From positions 62,001 to 126,000 of the forward strand of contig SVDU01000015.1 of NCBI GenBank assembly GCA_015057705.1: 64,000 nucleotides of DNA. Direction: 5' to 3'. The notes under the pieces were generated by a model. It searched no databases and was not told where the DNA came from. It worked only from the letters and a program-made list of their open reading frames with translations. Origin of the DNA: Paenibacillaceae bacterium (GTDB lineage Bacteria > Bacillota > Clostridia > Lachnospirales > Lachnospiraceae). Every line of letters starts with the position of its first letter. Position 1 is the stretch's first letter. Made by a program: the position numbers and the translations under genes. This document shows, piece after piece, positions 29,054-36,653 of the stretch.

Positions 29054-29458
29054 TTATTCTTTGTCAGGTTCTGTATTTTCGGGCTTGTCTGCCAAATATC
29101 CTATATAATCATAAGCCTTTGCTATTCCCTGGTGATTTAACATATCTAATTTATTCTTTGCTTCATTACGGAGTGTTGCAGTAGTTCCCTCTTTGTTAAC
29201 TTGGCTATTATCATGAGCAATGGGAATTTTGAAATCTTCTACAAAATCTTCCGTTGTGTACTGTCCCCAATCTGCTAATTCATGTAACGGAACTCCCAGA
29301 GCACCTGCAATAGAACGAAGCGTTTCTATTTTAGGTAGTCTATTACCTTTTTCATATTGTGCAATCATTTGCGGAGAAACGCCAAGTGCTGTACCAAGCA
29401 TTTTTTGGGTCATATTGGCCGCTTTTCTTGCATTACGAATTTTTTCGCCGATTTTCAA
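29054..29458 (-). CDS. XRE-family repressor (CI-like) of the element
   Basis: A 134-residue protein with an N-terminal helix-turn-helix (MTQKMLGTALGVSPQMIAQYE) and a C-terminal region lacking a LexA-type peptidase. The start is a TTG at 29458 with a near-ideal GGAGGTGAT site. It is divergent from a Cro-like gene, and three identical operators lie between them. It is the likely keeper of the integrated state; induction must be by something other than RecA-stimulated self-cleavage. Confidence 0.85.
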   Translation of the reverse strand: MKIGEKIRNARKAANMTQKMLGTALGVSPQMIAQYEKGNRLPKIETLRSIAGALGVPLHELADWGQYTTEDFVEDFKIPIAHDNSQVNKEGTTATLRNEAKNKLDMLNHQGIAKAYDYIGYLADKPENTEPDKE

Positions 29459-29515
29459 GTTCCTATCACCTCCCTGTTATGCTAGCCTTTATCATACCAT
29501 AATACAAGCACAAAA

Positions 29516-29594
29516 TAAAGCAAAAGATTGAAAAAAGGCTTGACTAAAGCAAAAGATTGACTTAATATAAAAGAGAAGTAAAGCAAATGATTGA
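29516..29594. promoter_or_regulatory. three-operator switch region with Cro-side promoter
   Basis: TAAAGCAAAAGATTGA occurs at 29516-29531 and 29545-29560, with a one-mismatch copy at 29579-29594. The plus-strand promoter TTGACT (29540-29545), 17-nt spacer, TAATAT (29563-29568) has the middle operator lying almost exactly between -35 and -10. A weaker minus-strand promoter for the repressor (TTGCTT, 16 nt, TATGGT) overlaps the first operator. Confidence 0.72.
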
Positions 29595-29613
29595 AATGAA
29601 AGGAGAAGAAGAT

Positions 29614-29805
29614 ATGAGAGTCAACAGAAAAAAGTTACTTCTTACCATGTTAGATCTGGATATGAAAGTAGGTCAGCTGGTAGAAAAATCCGGGCTTTCT
29701 CGCTGCACTGTTTCCGCAGTTCGAAGTGGAAAAACTTGTTCACTAGAAACGGTACAGAAATTAGCGCAGGCTCTGGGCGTAGAGCCGATAGAAATTACTG
29801 AATAA
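29614..29805 (+). CDS. Cro-like small XRE-family regulator
   Basis: A 63-residue protein that is almost only a helix-turn-helix (VGQLVEKSGLSRCTVSAVRS), ending SLETVQKLAQALGVEP. AAAGGAG precedes the ATG at 29614. As the first gene on the side opposite the repressor, with the operator trio before it, it probably plays the Cro role. Confidence 0.8.
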   Translation: MRVNRKKLLLTMLDLDMKVGQLVEKSGLSRCTVSAVRSGKTCSLETVQKLAQALGVEPIEITE

Positions 29806-30140
29806 ACACAATTAACATGCCGGGCAGCATGGGAATGAGTGAAACGTTGTAACATCACAACTAAAAGGGTACTGCAAAAAGGAGTACCCTTTGTATCGTC
29901 CGTTTTGGACGGTATGAATGCAAAATCCAAAAGGGTATATGTGAAGTAAATATCCTCTCATATCAACCGGGGACATTCGTCCTGGTTCTCACCACTCAGG
30001 GTGAAAAGGTGGCTGTTCTGGCCATGTTATATAGCAGTATTCCATTCGTCCTACATGAAGAGTGAAGAGGTTTTCAACATCAATGTTGTAAAGTGAAGTG
30101 TTTTCTGCATTCGTGCGGAATTACAGGAAGGAGATCCATT
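29806..30140 (+). other. non-coding leader with hairpins and repeat copy 2
   Basis: No gene is seen. It holds the second 23-bp direct repeat (29819-29841), a strong hairpin AAAGGGTACT (29864-29873) / AGTACCCTTT (29883-29892), a small hairpin CGTCC-N5-GGACG (29897-29911), three ATTCGT motifs at about 29988, 30046 and 30108, and a CAACAT/ATGTTG inverted pair near 30080. It reads like a structured 5' leader of the next genes. Confidence 0.5.
29819..29841 (+). repeat. 23-bp direct repeat, copy 2
   Basis: See 29011-29033; same orientation, one mismatch. Confidence 0.75.
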
Positions 30141-30332
30141 ATGACGGCAACGGATGTAATTCGGTATTTAGCATTGGTAGATCGCAGAATGTTCATTATA
30201 GAGCATTCGGGCATGAGCTGGCAGCCAGAGTATGGCCCGGAGTTGGAAAGTATTGATCAGGAGCTTGTTGATCTGCGGAAAGTGATTGACGCGGAGCATA
30301 TCAGAAGAAAGGGGCATAAGTGCAAGAAATAG
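30141..30332 (+). CDS. small phage-type hypothetical protein
   Basis: A 63-residue helical protein (MTATDVIRYLALVDRRMF to RRKGHKCKK). AAGGAG lies 7 nt before the ATG. Its 3' end overlaps the next gene's GTG by 13 bp, so the two are coupled. Not recognised as a named family. Confidence 0.65.
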   Translation: MTATDVIRYLALVDRRMFIIEHSGMSWQPEYGPELESIDQELVDLRKVIDAEHIRRKGHKCKK

Positions 30333-30970
30333 TCTTAATCAGGGGAAAGGAAATTTTTACAGATAGCATGGTTATGTCAAATGGTACAGGCGTAGGGCAT
30401 AGAAAGATTAAATATGTAATCCGTACTCATAAAAACGATCTGGAAAAACTGGGAAAACTTTCGGCCCCATATCAGGCAGAAAGTACCGGGGGAAGACCAG
30501 AGGAATATTACCAATTAAATGAGCAGCAGTCCACTTTCATTATTACTTTATTAAAGAACACTGAAAGGGTAACGGCTTTCAAATTGGAGCTTGTGCGACA
30601 GTTTTATGTCATGCGCCAGCTTCTCCAACAGAAGCGGACTAATATTTATAAGGATGCACGGTCTTATCAGGTAGATATTCGAAAGAAGGAAACAGACACG
30701 ATTAAGGAGTTTGTGGAGTATGCCAAGGGACAGGGAAGTCTTAACGCTGACAGATATTATACCTCACTTTCCAGACTGGCAGATAAAGCTGCGGGAATTA
30801 CTGAACGCCAGATGGCAAACATGGAGCAGTTGGGGCGTTTGGCTATGGTAGAGAAGATTATTAGTTGTTGCATTATGGAAGGGATGGAGTTAATGGAGCC
30901 ATATAAAGACATTTACCAGTCTTGCAAACGGCGTTTAGATCAGTTCCAGACAATAGCATATTTAAAATGA
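30320..30970 (+). CDS. Rha-family phage regulatory protein
   Basis: A 216-residue protein. The N-terminal half has the Rha signature: GHRKIKYVIRTH near residue 27, GRPEEYYQLNEQQSTFII and VRQFYVMRQLLQQ near 90-97. The C-terminal half is helical and unassigned. Rha proteins of temperate phages affect lysogeny or host interference. It begins with a GTG inside the preceding gene. Confidence 0.82.
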   Translation: MQEIVLIRGKEIFTDSMVMSNGTGVGHRKIKYVIRTHKNDLEKLGKLSAPYQAESTGGRPEEYYQLNEQQSTFIITLLKNTERVTAFKLELVRQFYVMRQLLQQKRTNIYKDARSYQVDIRKKETDTIKEFVEYAKGQGSLNADRYYTSLSRLADKAAGITERQMANMEQLGRLAMVEKIISCCIMEGMELMEPYKDIYQSCKRRLDQFQTIAYLK

Positions 30971-30984
30971 AGGGAGTGAAAGAG

Positions 30985-31179
30985 TTGAGTAAATTAATGA
31001 TTACCGCTGCAGAGGTAGCAAATATTATGGATTGTTCAGAGCGTCACGGCTATAAGCTGATCCAGGAAATGAACGGGGAGCTTAAGGCCAAGGGATTCAT
31101 AATCAGAGCAGGGAGAGTCCCCCGGAAGTATTTTTTTGAAAGAGTGGGGTTAGAGGAGGTAGAAATATATGAAGGATAG
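30985..31179 (+). CDS. small helix-turn-helix protein (excisionase-like)
   Basis: About 64 residues. MITAAEVANIMDCSERHGYK is a winged-helix/MerR-like DNA-binding segment of the kind used by excisionases and small phage regulators, and a basic strand follows (RAGRVPRKYFFERVG). A TTG at 30985, 8 nt after GGGAG, is the best start; an ATG at 30997 is possible. Whether it acts as excisionase for this element's integrase is inference. Confidence 0.65.
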   Translation: MSKLMITAAEVANIMDCSERHGYKLIQEMNGELKAKGFIIRAGRVPRKYFFERVGLEEVEIYEG

Positions 31180-31354
31180 GTATTACCAAGTGACCATATT
31201 ATGTGGACCGAAACATGATGTTGATGATATTTTTAATCCTAAAGTTTTTCCAAGTACATACGAAGAGGCTATACAGATTATGCAACCATGGGTGGAGCAA
31301 GGTTGGGATGTAATTGTTACAACTAGACTGCGTGATGATGGAGACAAAGAATGA
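31169..31354 (+). CDS. hypothetical protein
   Basis: A 61-residue acidic protein (MKDRYYQVTILCGPKHDVDD...). It overlaps the preceding gene by 11 bp and the next by 4 bp, with GGAGG before its ATG, which supports a real coupled gene. Family not recognised. Confidence 0.55.
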   Translation: MKDRYYQVTILCGPKHDVDDIFNPKVFPSTYEEAIQIMQPWVEQGWDVIVTTRLRDDGDKE

Positions 31355-32304
31355 GAAGTGAATCAAATGGGCGTCTCTGGTGGCTGCAGTTACAATTTGC
31401 ATTTTTTCAAGATAAGAAGGTCAGGGCATTAAGAAGGAAATTTGGTGACCTTGCTTTGATTATCTATCAAAAGATGATGCTTAAAAGTCTTGAAAACAAT
31501 TGCTATATGAAATTTGAAGGGCTAGAAGATACTTTTGAAGAGGAGATAGCTATAGATATTTCTGAAGATGAAGCGGAAAAAACAGAACTGATCAAGAAGG
31601 TTATGAATTTTCTAATTGGCCATGAGTTAATGATTGAACAGGAAGAAGGTAGCTTTTTCTTTCCTCAGGCCGCAAAAATGAGCGGCAGTGAAGGCAGTTC
31701 TGCGGAACGAATGAGACAAAAAAGAGAACGAGAAAAGGCGACGTCACAATGTGACGCAAGCATGTCAAATAGTGACGATATAATAACAAGAACAAAAACA
31801 GATACAGATTTACATCTAAAGTCAAATAAAAGTAAGACTTTAGATGTAAAATCAAAAACAGATACAGAACAGGCTGTTTTTGATTCTGTTGACCGACAAG
31901 CGGCTTCGGCTGCGGCAAAGGCCGAGCCGCCCGCCGGTGATTTGTTTTCTATTAAGCAGTTAGAGGTTATAGTCACTAAGAATAAAGTAAACCTTACCCA
32001 GGAGGGAATTAAAGAATTTTACGATCAAATGCAAGATGATAGATGGACGCTTTATAGCAAGCCTATTGAGAGAAAAACTATACTCAGGGCGTTGAGGGCT
32101 TATGCAAAACATCATCCTGAGTATGCACCAGAGTCGGAGAAAGAAGTAGAATCCAAGCACGCCCCGAAAGAGATTATAGATACAGAAATTCCTTTAGAGG
32201 AAAAGAGGGAAAAACAGAGGGTAGAGCAGGACGAGACTCAGCGTATCCTTTCTGATCCAGTAGCGTTTGAACAATGGATAAATGAAGAGTTCGGAGAGGA
32301 GTGA
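31351..32304 (+). CDS. phage replication protein with DnaD/DUF4373-like N-terminal domain
   Basis: A 317-residue protein. The N-terminus (WWLQLQFAFFQDKKVRALRR then GDLALIIYQKMML) is the Lin1244/Lin1753-type (DUF4373) domain found on phage replisome-organiser proteins. A Ser/Lys-rich linker follows (about 110-200), then a region with ILRALRAYAKHHPEY like the DnaD-type C-terminal part. It probably starts replication of the excised element, perhaps at the iterons near 37.5 kb. The ATG overlaps the upstream stop (ATGA). Confidence 0.75.
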   Translation: MRSESNGRLWWLQLQFAFFQDKKVRALRRKFGDLALIIYQKMMLKSLENNCYMKFEGLEDTFEEEIAIDISEDEAEKTELIKKVMNFLIGHELMIEQEEGSFFFPQAAKMSGSEGSSAERMRQKREREKATSQCDASMSNSDDIITRTKTDTDLHLKSNKSKTLDVKSKTDTEQAVFDSVDRQAASAAAKAEPPAGDLFSIKQLEVIVTKNKVNLTQEGIKEFYDQMQDDRWTLYSKPIERKTILRALRAYAKHHPEYAPESEKEVESKHAPKEIIDTEIPLEEKREKQRVEQDETQRILSDPVAFEQWINEEFGEE

Positions 32305-32311
32305 CCTAAAA

Positions 32312-32566
32312 ATGAACAGTTGTGCATATTTCGAAATGGAAAAGGAAATTTGTAAAATCATTAGAAAACACCTGAATGATGACCAGATTGAAGAGAACTA
32401 CCAGAATGCTTGTAATAAATATTTTCCAGATGGTGGTTGTAGTTTGGATCCAATGGACTTAGTGGTCCATGAGTGTCGCAAAGTGGCATTAAGCGAAATA
32501 CCACAAGAGGAGTTCACTCCACAACAACTGCTATTTATTCGTAAAGCATGGAAATTGAATGTATAG
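32312..32566 (+). CDS. hypothetical phage-type protein
   Basis: An 84-residue protein, 7 bp after the replication gene. AGGAG precedes the ATG at 32312 by about 10 nt. It is acidic with four Cys, ends FTPQQLLFIRKAWKLNV and belongs to no family I recognise. Confidence 0.6.
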   Translation: MNSCAYFEMEKEICKIIRKHLNDDQIEENYQNACNKYFPDGGCSLDPMDLVVHECRKVALSEIPQEEFTPQQLLFIRKAWKLNV

Positions 32567-32587
32567 CCCCCTAAGAAATTAAAACAG

Positions 32588-32617
32588 CCCCACAGGGAGC
32601 AGCCACTCCCCACAGGG
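32588..32617 (+). repeat. pair of 10-bp direct repeats
   Basis: CCCCACAGGG at 32588-32597 and 32608-32617, exactly two helical turns apart, in the 130-bp gap before the next gene. Confidence 0.5.
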
Positions 32618-32696
32618 CCATAGCAGCCGGAGCCGCTACATAAATAGACATGTTTATAGTAGCATACTTTCCCGGCAGAAGGAAAGAGGTAATTTT

Positions 32697-33164
32697 ATGA
32701 ATTATCCTAATTTGGTAGAAATAATTACATATCATCCTTACCATGTTTCTACATTTGCTAATTATGCGGAGGTAACCGGAGAATTATTGCAGGAAGTATT
32801 AAGGGGACGAGAAGAGTTGCTTCCGGAAGAAATTCGCAATATTTCTAAGTATGCAGGACTTTCTAAGTCTGTCTTAATGTGCCCTAAGTTAATTATGCTT
32901 GATATTCGCAGATATCGGCATCGTACAATGATTAATGAATTATTAGAGAAAGCCAGATATATACAACGTTGCCAAGAAAACGGCAGCCATGCTGCAGACG
33001 TCTTTATGAAATATAATATCGGGTATATAGCCGAACTTAGGCGATCGTTCGTAGATGATAAAGCAACCTATGGCCAGTATATTGGAGCCAGAGAGTATGT
33101 AAAACAATGCCTATCATTTATTAACAGTGAGCAGAGAAAAAAAAACGGTAAGAACCGTATCTAA
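32697..33164 (+). CDS. hypothetical protein with possible HTH
   Basis: A 155-residue protein. Residues about 15-60 (FANYAEVTGELLQEVLRG then NISKYAGLSKSVLMCPK) resemble a Cro/C1-type helix-turn-helix, and the rest is helical. GAAAGAGGT precedes the ATG. It could be a regulator of the following small genes; not proven. Confidence 0.6.
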   Translation: MNYPNLVEIITYHPYHVSTFANYAEVTGELLQEVLRGREELLPEEIRNISKYAGLSKSVLMCPKLIMLDIRRYRHRTMINELLEKARYIQRCQENGSHAADVFMKYNIGYIAELRRSFVDDKATYGQYIGAREYVKQCLSFINSEQRKKNGKNRI

Positions 33165-33181
33165 AAGGGGGATCTTGTAAA

Positions 33182-33538
33182 ATGACCAGAGATTTATATA
33201 TTGATAGTAAAGTTTTAGATCTTGAGGTACTGGCCAATAAAGCGAAAGTAATAATTGATGATGTGAACCAGGGGTATTTCTGCGAAAGAATCGAATCACC
33301 AGGAGACGCATGGAGAGTATTAACCCCTTATTATGAGAATGCAGGGACAAAGGTTAATATTGCAAGTGATATTATTTTCGAACTCGTCAAGAGTCTTACA
33401 AACCTGCGTAGCGTTTTAGATGCCGATAACGGTGACGAAGCTGAAAGAGAATTTAAAATCTATGACTATATGGACAAGCACAACTGTGATCGGGACGTTG
33501 CGGAGCTTCTTCTCCAGGATCAGGAGGAACATGATTAA
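33182..33538 (+). CDS. hypothetical protein
   Basis: A 118-residue acidic protein with AAGGGGGAT upstream. The sequence is mostly helical (IASDIIFELVKSLTNLRSVL) and is not recognised. Its end overlaps a possible small membrane ORF. Confidence 0.6.
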   Translation: MTRDLYIDSKVLDLEVLANKAKVIIDDVNQGYFCERIESPGDAWRVLTPYYENAGTKVNIASDIIFELVKSLTNLRSVLDADNGDEAEREFKIYDYMDKHNCDRDVAELLLQDQEEHD

Positions 33539-33581
33539 CCGGGAGCGGCGTTGCGATATCGCAACAGGAAGAGAGGAACAC

Positions 33582-33668
33582 ATGAATGTTTTATTATACA
33601 GGCTTACCATTTGCTCCATGGTCATTAATTGCCTTCTGGCAGCGGCATTTGGCTATTTGGTGAGGTAA
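33582..33668 (+). CDS. small membrane peptide
   Basis: A 28-residue peptide, mostly one hydrophobic helix (LLYRLTICSMVINCLLAAA). GAGAGG precedes the ATG at 33582. An in-frame ATG at 33531 (45 residues) also follows AGGAGG, but only 3 nt away. Role unknown; its TGA/TAA end sits just before the next ATG. Confidence 0.45.
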   Translation: MNVLLYRLTICSMVINCLLAAAFGYLVR

Positions 33669-33673
33669 TAGCC

Positions 33674-33817
33674 ATGATAAAGATTAAAGTATCCTATGAA
33701 CGGCCGGAGGAGCTTAAGAAGATATTGGACAGGCTCCGGCCAGAGGTTAAAAGTCTGAAGGTTGCAAGGAACCAGGAAGGGCAGTTTAAAAAGGCATACA
33801 TTGAAGTGAAGGAGTGA
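33674..33817 (+). CDS. small phage-type hypothetical protein
   Basis: A 47-residue protein (MIKIKVSYERPEELKKIL to KKAYIEVKE) of a type common in clostridial prophages. GAGGT lies before the ATG. Beta-alpha-beta pattern, function unknown. A terminator follows 6 bp after the stop, ending the early operon. Confidence 0.65.
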   Translation: MIKIKVSYERPEELKKILDRLRPEVKSLKVARNQEGQFKKAYIEVKE

Positions 33818-33822
33818 GAGGG

Positions 33823-33851
33823 AGCACCTGGGAAACTGGGTGCTTTTCTTT
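33823..33851 (+). terminator. terminator of the element's early operon
   Basis: AGCACC (33823-33828) pairs with GGTGCT (33839-33844), extended by CTGG/CTGGG pairing, then TTTTCTTTT. Confidence 0.8.
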
Positions 33852-33910
33852 TGGATAATTATGGTATATTATAGAGCATATAAAGTAAAAGAAAAGGGAG
33901 GGGGATTTAT

Positions 33911-34555
33911 ATGCCTTCAAAAGCGTATAGCACATTTACAAAAAACGTGCAACAAGTAGATAGACTGCTTGAAGCATATGACCTTTTACAAGGGCCAAAA
34001 AGGGGTAAAAGAAAATTGGACCATTTAACAAGAGCCGCACTAATGTTTTTATGCTCATCGTGGGAGGTATATATTGAACAGGTTGCTAATGAATCTGGAG
34101 AAAAGATTGCCAAAAATATAAATGAGATAAAAAAGCTTCCTAAAAAGATTAAGAAAACAATAGCAAAACAAATAAATAAAAATAAAAATGACGAAGAGGC
34201 AATTTTGTTTATTGATAGTTGGCGAGAGTATTATTTGGGAATGTTAGATATGAAAACAAAAGGGCTTAACACGCCTAAACAAGCACAGGTTACAGAATTA
34301 TTTGAAGACTATTTAGGCATTAATAAAGATTTAATTGATAGTTCGATACTTATGATTTCCGAAATTGATGAAATAATTGTAACTAGAGGTGAAGTTGCGC
34401 ACAATGTTTTTGCTGAAAGATATTTAAAAAAGAATGTTGTGGATAAATATTATGACATCATTAAAATGGCGGTGAGGGACGTAGATGTAATGCTGTATAA
34501 TTATATTCCTTCTGTAGTAGACAAGGGAAAAAAACCATGGAATAATACTTATTAG
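33911..34555 (+). CDS. HEPN-domain protein (RiboL-PSP-HEPN type)
   Basis: A 214-residue helical protein. The HEPN RNase motif Rx4H is present as RGEVAH (about residue 158), and the N-terminal SSWEVYIEQVANE is typical of the RiboL-PSP-HEPN group. Such proteins usually act as RNases in toxin or phage-defence systems. It is more AT-rich than the genes around it, has its own ribosome site (AGGGAGGGGG) and precedes an FRG protein by 47 bp. That they form a two-gene defence cassette is inference. Confidence 0.75.
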   Translation: MPSKAYSTFTKNVQQVDRLLEAYDLLQGPKRGKRKLDHLTRAALMFLCSSWEVYIEQVANESGEKIAKNINEIKKLPKKIKKTIAKQINKNKNDEEAILFIDSWREYYLGMLDMKTKGLNTPKQAQVTELFEDYLGINKDLIDSSILMISEIDEIIVTRGEVAHNVFAERYLKKNVVDKYYDIIKMAVRDVDVMLYNYIPSVVDKGKKPWNNTY

Positions 34556-34602
34556 TTTATTTAATGCGTTGTGTTTAATCATATTACATTAAAGGAGTAC
34601 AG

Positions 34603-35478
34603 ATGAAAACAATAAAAATTAATTCTTTAGAAGATTTAGAAAATAAGATATCAGAATACAATAAAGATTTTAATTGTTGGTTTAGAGGACAGTCGAATAG
34701 TGATTATCTATTACAGCCTGGAGCATATAGAGAACTATATGTTATAAAAGATCATTACAATCTTCCAGTACGTCCAACTATGTTAGGCCCAGGTGATTAT
34801 AATAGTCGGGGTGACTCCATTTTTATTCCAGCTGAAATATATTTAGATTTATTTATAAAAATACTTAAACAGAGGTCTATGGAGTTTGATGATAAATTAA
34901 GTCGTTTAACATTGGCATGTATTGGTCAGCATTATGGATTAAAAACAAGATTGCTTGATTGGAGCTCTGACGCAACCGTTGCTTTGTTTTTTGCAACAGA
35001 GGATATTAAAAAGGATAGTGAAGCTGCATTTTTTATATTACGTCCGGATTTATATAACGAGAAGGTTACGGGTGAAAGTAAGATCTTTGATGTTGATGAT
35101 ATTTGCAAACTAGATTGTGACTATGCTCCTGTTGCCTTTAATGGACCTAAAAATACTAAAAGAATCTGCAGGCAGTCTGGAAATTTTACAATTCATGGAA
35201 GAAATGTATGGCCGTTTGACAAATATGAGTGTTTTGATGAAGTTATATATAAATTTACTTTATCCTATGAGTTATCTTTAGAAATTCAAAAAAAATTACG
35301 TAGTTTAGGAATTAATAAAGATTCTATTTATGTTAATAATGATTTTAGAGAGGAAGTAGCAAAAGAAGTTATTGATCTGTCAAAAAAAGAAATTAAAAAT
35401 TTTTTAACAGAGAAAGAAATTGAATGGAAAAGCCTTCCCAATAGTGAAAGGGGATATAATAGGTATTTACAACAATGA
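34603..35478 (+). CDS. FRG-domain protein
   Basis: A 291-residue protein. The defining FRG motif is in CWFRGQSNSDYLLQPGAYRE (about residue 30), and the second hallmark is IGQHYGLKTRLLDWSSDATV (about residue 105). The domain is common in mobile elements and its chemistry is not settled. AAAGGAG precedes the ATG. Same strand as the HEPN gene and equally AT-rich, which suggests one transferred unit. Confidence 0.82.
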   Translation: MKTIKINSLEDLENKISEYNKDFNCWFRGQSNSDYLLQPGAYRELYVIKDHYNLPVRPTMLGPGDYNSRGDSIFIPAEIYLDLFIKILKQRSMEFDDKLSRLTLACIGQHYGLKTRLLDWSSDATVALFFATEDIKKDSEAAFFILRPDLYNEKVTGESKIFDVDDICKLDCDYAPVAFNGPKNTKRICRQSGNFTIHGRNVWPFDKYECFDEVIYKFTLSYELSLEIQKKLRSLGINKDSIYVNNDFREEVAKEVIDLSKKEIKNFLTEKEIEWKSLPNSERGYNRYLQQ

Positions 35479-35490
35479 TTTACGTAGTAA

Positions 35491-35512
35491 GTATAGTATA
35501 GTATAGTATAGT
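35491..35512 (+). repeat. GTATA pentanucleotide microsatellite
   Basis: Four GTATA units plus GT, followed by a seven-T run, 12 bp after the FRG stop. The units also resemble overlapping -10 boxes (TATAGT). Confidence 0.8.
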
Positions 35513-35615
35513 TTTTTTAAAATGTATTACGTATATTTATTAGCCTGGAATAGTATTCATATACAAAATCGACCTATAAAAACACTGATTATGCCCATAG
35601 AATAAGGCTTTTCTC

Positions 35616-35644
35616 TTGCATACCCCCTCCTCTTCTGTTATAAT
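35616..35644 (+). promoter_or_regulatory. strong sigma-A promoter ahead of the leader RNA
   Basis: TTGCAT (35616-35621), 17-nt spacer, TATAAT (35639-35644). Confidence 0.8.
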
Positions 35645-35650
35645 ATCTAT

Positions 35651-35760
35651 AAGTAAACAAAATATTGACGAGTACCCCAGGTCAAAGCCTGGAAGCCATA
35701 ATAAGGCGTGGGAATAGCGATTCATCAAATTGATGGTTCGTTGTTCCTGCGTCTTTTTTT
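35651..35760 (+). ncRNA. structured leader RNA or small RNA ending in an intrinsic terminator
   Basis: From the promoter start (about 35651) the transcript folds a small hairpin CCAGG-N6-CCTGG (35677-35692). It ends in a long hairpin in which 35705-35726 pairs with 35732-35753 at 21 of 22 positions, counting G-U pairs, around a 5-nt loop, then seven T. The cold-shock gene starts 34 bp later. It is either a stand-alone RNA of about 110 nt or an attenuator leader for the cold-shock operon. No Rfam family was recognised. Confidence 0.65.
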
Positions 35761-35793
35761 GTTTGCAAATTTTGAGAGGAAGGAGTGGAAAGA

Positions 35794-35994
35794 ATGTTTA
35801 CCGGAAAAGTAGAATGGTTCGATCAGAAGAAGGGTTACGGCTTCATAGCCGGATCGGACGGAAAGAATGCGTTTGTGCATTATTCAGATATTTTGACAGA
35901 TGGATATAAGGCTTTAGAGACTGGCCAGAGTGTCAGCTATGATGTGGAGCAGACGAGGAAAGGTCCCAAGTCAATAAATGTAGTAATACAGTAG
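35794..35994 (+). CDS. csp: cold-shock protein (CspA family)
   Basis: A 66-residue single OB-fold. RNP1 is KGYGFIAG and RNP2 is NAFVHYSDI, the RNA/ssDNA-binding strands. AAGGAG lies 8 nt before the ATG. It is the first gene after a leader with an intrinsic terminator; cold-shock proteins can melt terminator hairpins, so autoregulation by antitermination is a reasonable hypothesis. It heads a four-gene operon. Confidence 0.9.
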   Translation: MFTGKVEWFDQKKGYGFIAGSDGKNAFVHYSDILTDGYKALETGQSVSYDVEQTRKGPKSINVVIQ

Positions 35995-36011
35995 GAAAGG
36001 AAGGAAATGTA

Positions 36012-36629
36012 ATGTGTAAGAAAGCAGATTTAATCAATCATTTTAAAGAATTCAAGAACCGGTATGAAACGGTGCAAGCCCAGGTGGCAGAGATACAAAG
36101 GAGTGTAGCTTATACAGAGATCGGCAGGGAACAGGCAGTTAAACAGCTTCTTGATAGTTTCGCCCCTACAGTGCAGCTCTATCATGATAAGGCCATAGCA
36201 GCCATTGACCAGGGGCTTGAAGGACTGGCCGAGCGGTGGAAGAAGAGCAGCACCGGGAAGCTCTTTGATGCCGGATATCAGGCAGGGCTTGCCAATGTGG
36301 TGAAGATGTTGGAAATGGGAGCCGTCACCGAAAAAGAGGACGTACAAAACATCATTGATACATACACGGGAGATCATAGCGCCCTGGCACTTATTAAGAC
36401 GGTTCTGGTTAAGAGCGAAAACATCGCCTTGAAAGATTGTGCTCTCCTGATCCCTGCAGATAACCGGGAGTATAACAGGCGGCTCCTGGGACAGCTTCGG
36501 GATAACGTGGATCAGAGTATGAACATATATACTTTCAATCAAGGGTTGGCCAGTGTTTCAATGTCCATAGACGGTATGATCCAGTTTGTAACGGACCGCC
36601 TGGGGGACAACCTGGAATTGATTGCTTAG
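36012..36629 (+). CDS. hypothetical protein A of the cold-shock operon
   Basis: A 205-residue soluble, helical protein with coiled-coil tendency at the N-terminus (HFKEFKNRYETVQAQVAEIQ). No known domain is recognised. GGAAGGAA precedes the ATG, 17 bp after csp. Codon and base use are less AT-rich than the HEPN/FRG genes. With the next gene it forms an unknown pair probably acting together. Confidence 0.65.
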   Translation: MCKKADLINHFKEFKNRYETVQAQVAEIQRSVAYTEIGREQAVKQLLDSFAPTVQLYHDKAIAAIDQGLEGLAERWKKSSTGKLFDAGYQAGLANVVKMLEMGAVTEKEDVQNIIDTYTGDHSALALIKTVLVKSENIALKDCALLIPADNREYNRRLLGQLRDNVDQSMNIYTFNQGLASVSMSIDGMIQFVTDRLGDNLELIA

Positions 36630-36653
36630 AGAAGGAGAGGAAGGAAAAATAAT

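Noticed and set aside
35540-35728. 62-codon minus-strand frame opposite the leader RNA
   Set aside because: No ribosome site or promoter, and it lies wholly over a strong plus-strand promoter and hairpin.
36030-36542. 170-codon minus-strand frame inside cold-shock operon gene A
   Set aside because: Opposite strand of a gene with good ribosome site and operon context; composition is not protein-like.
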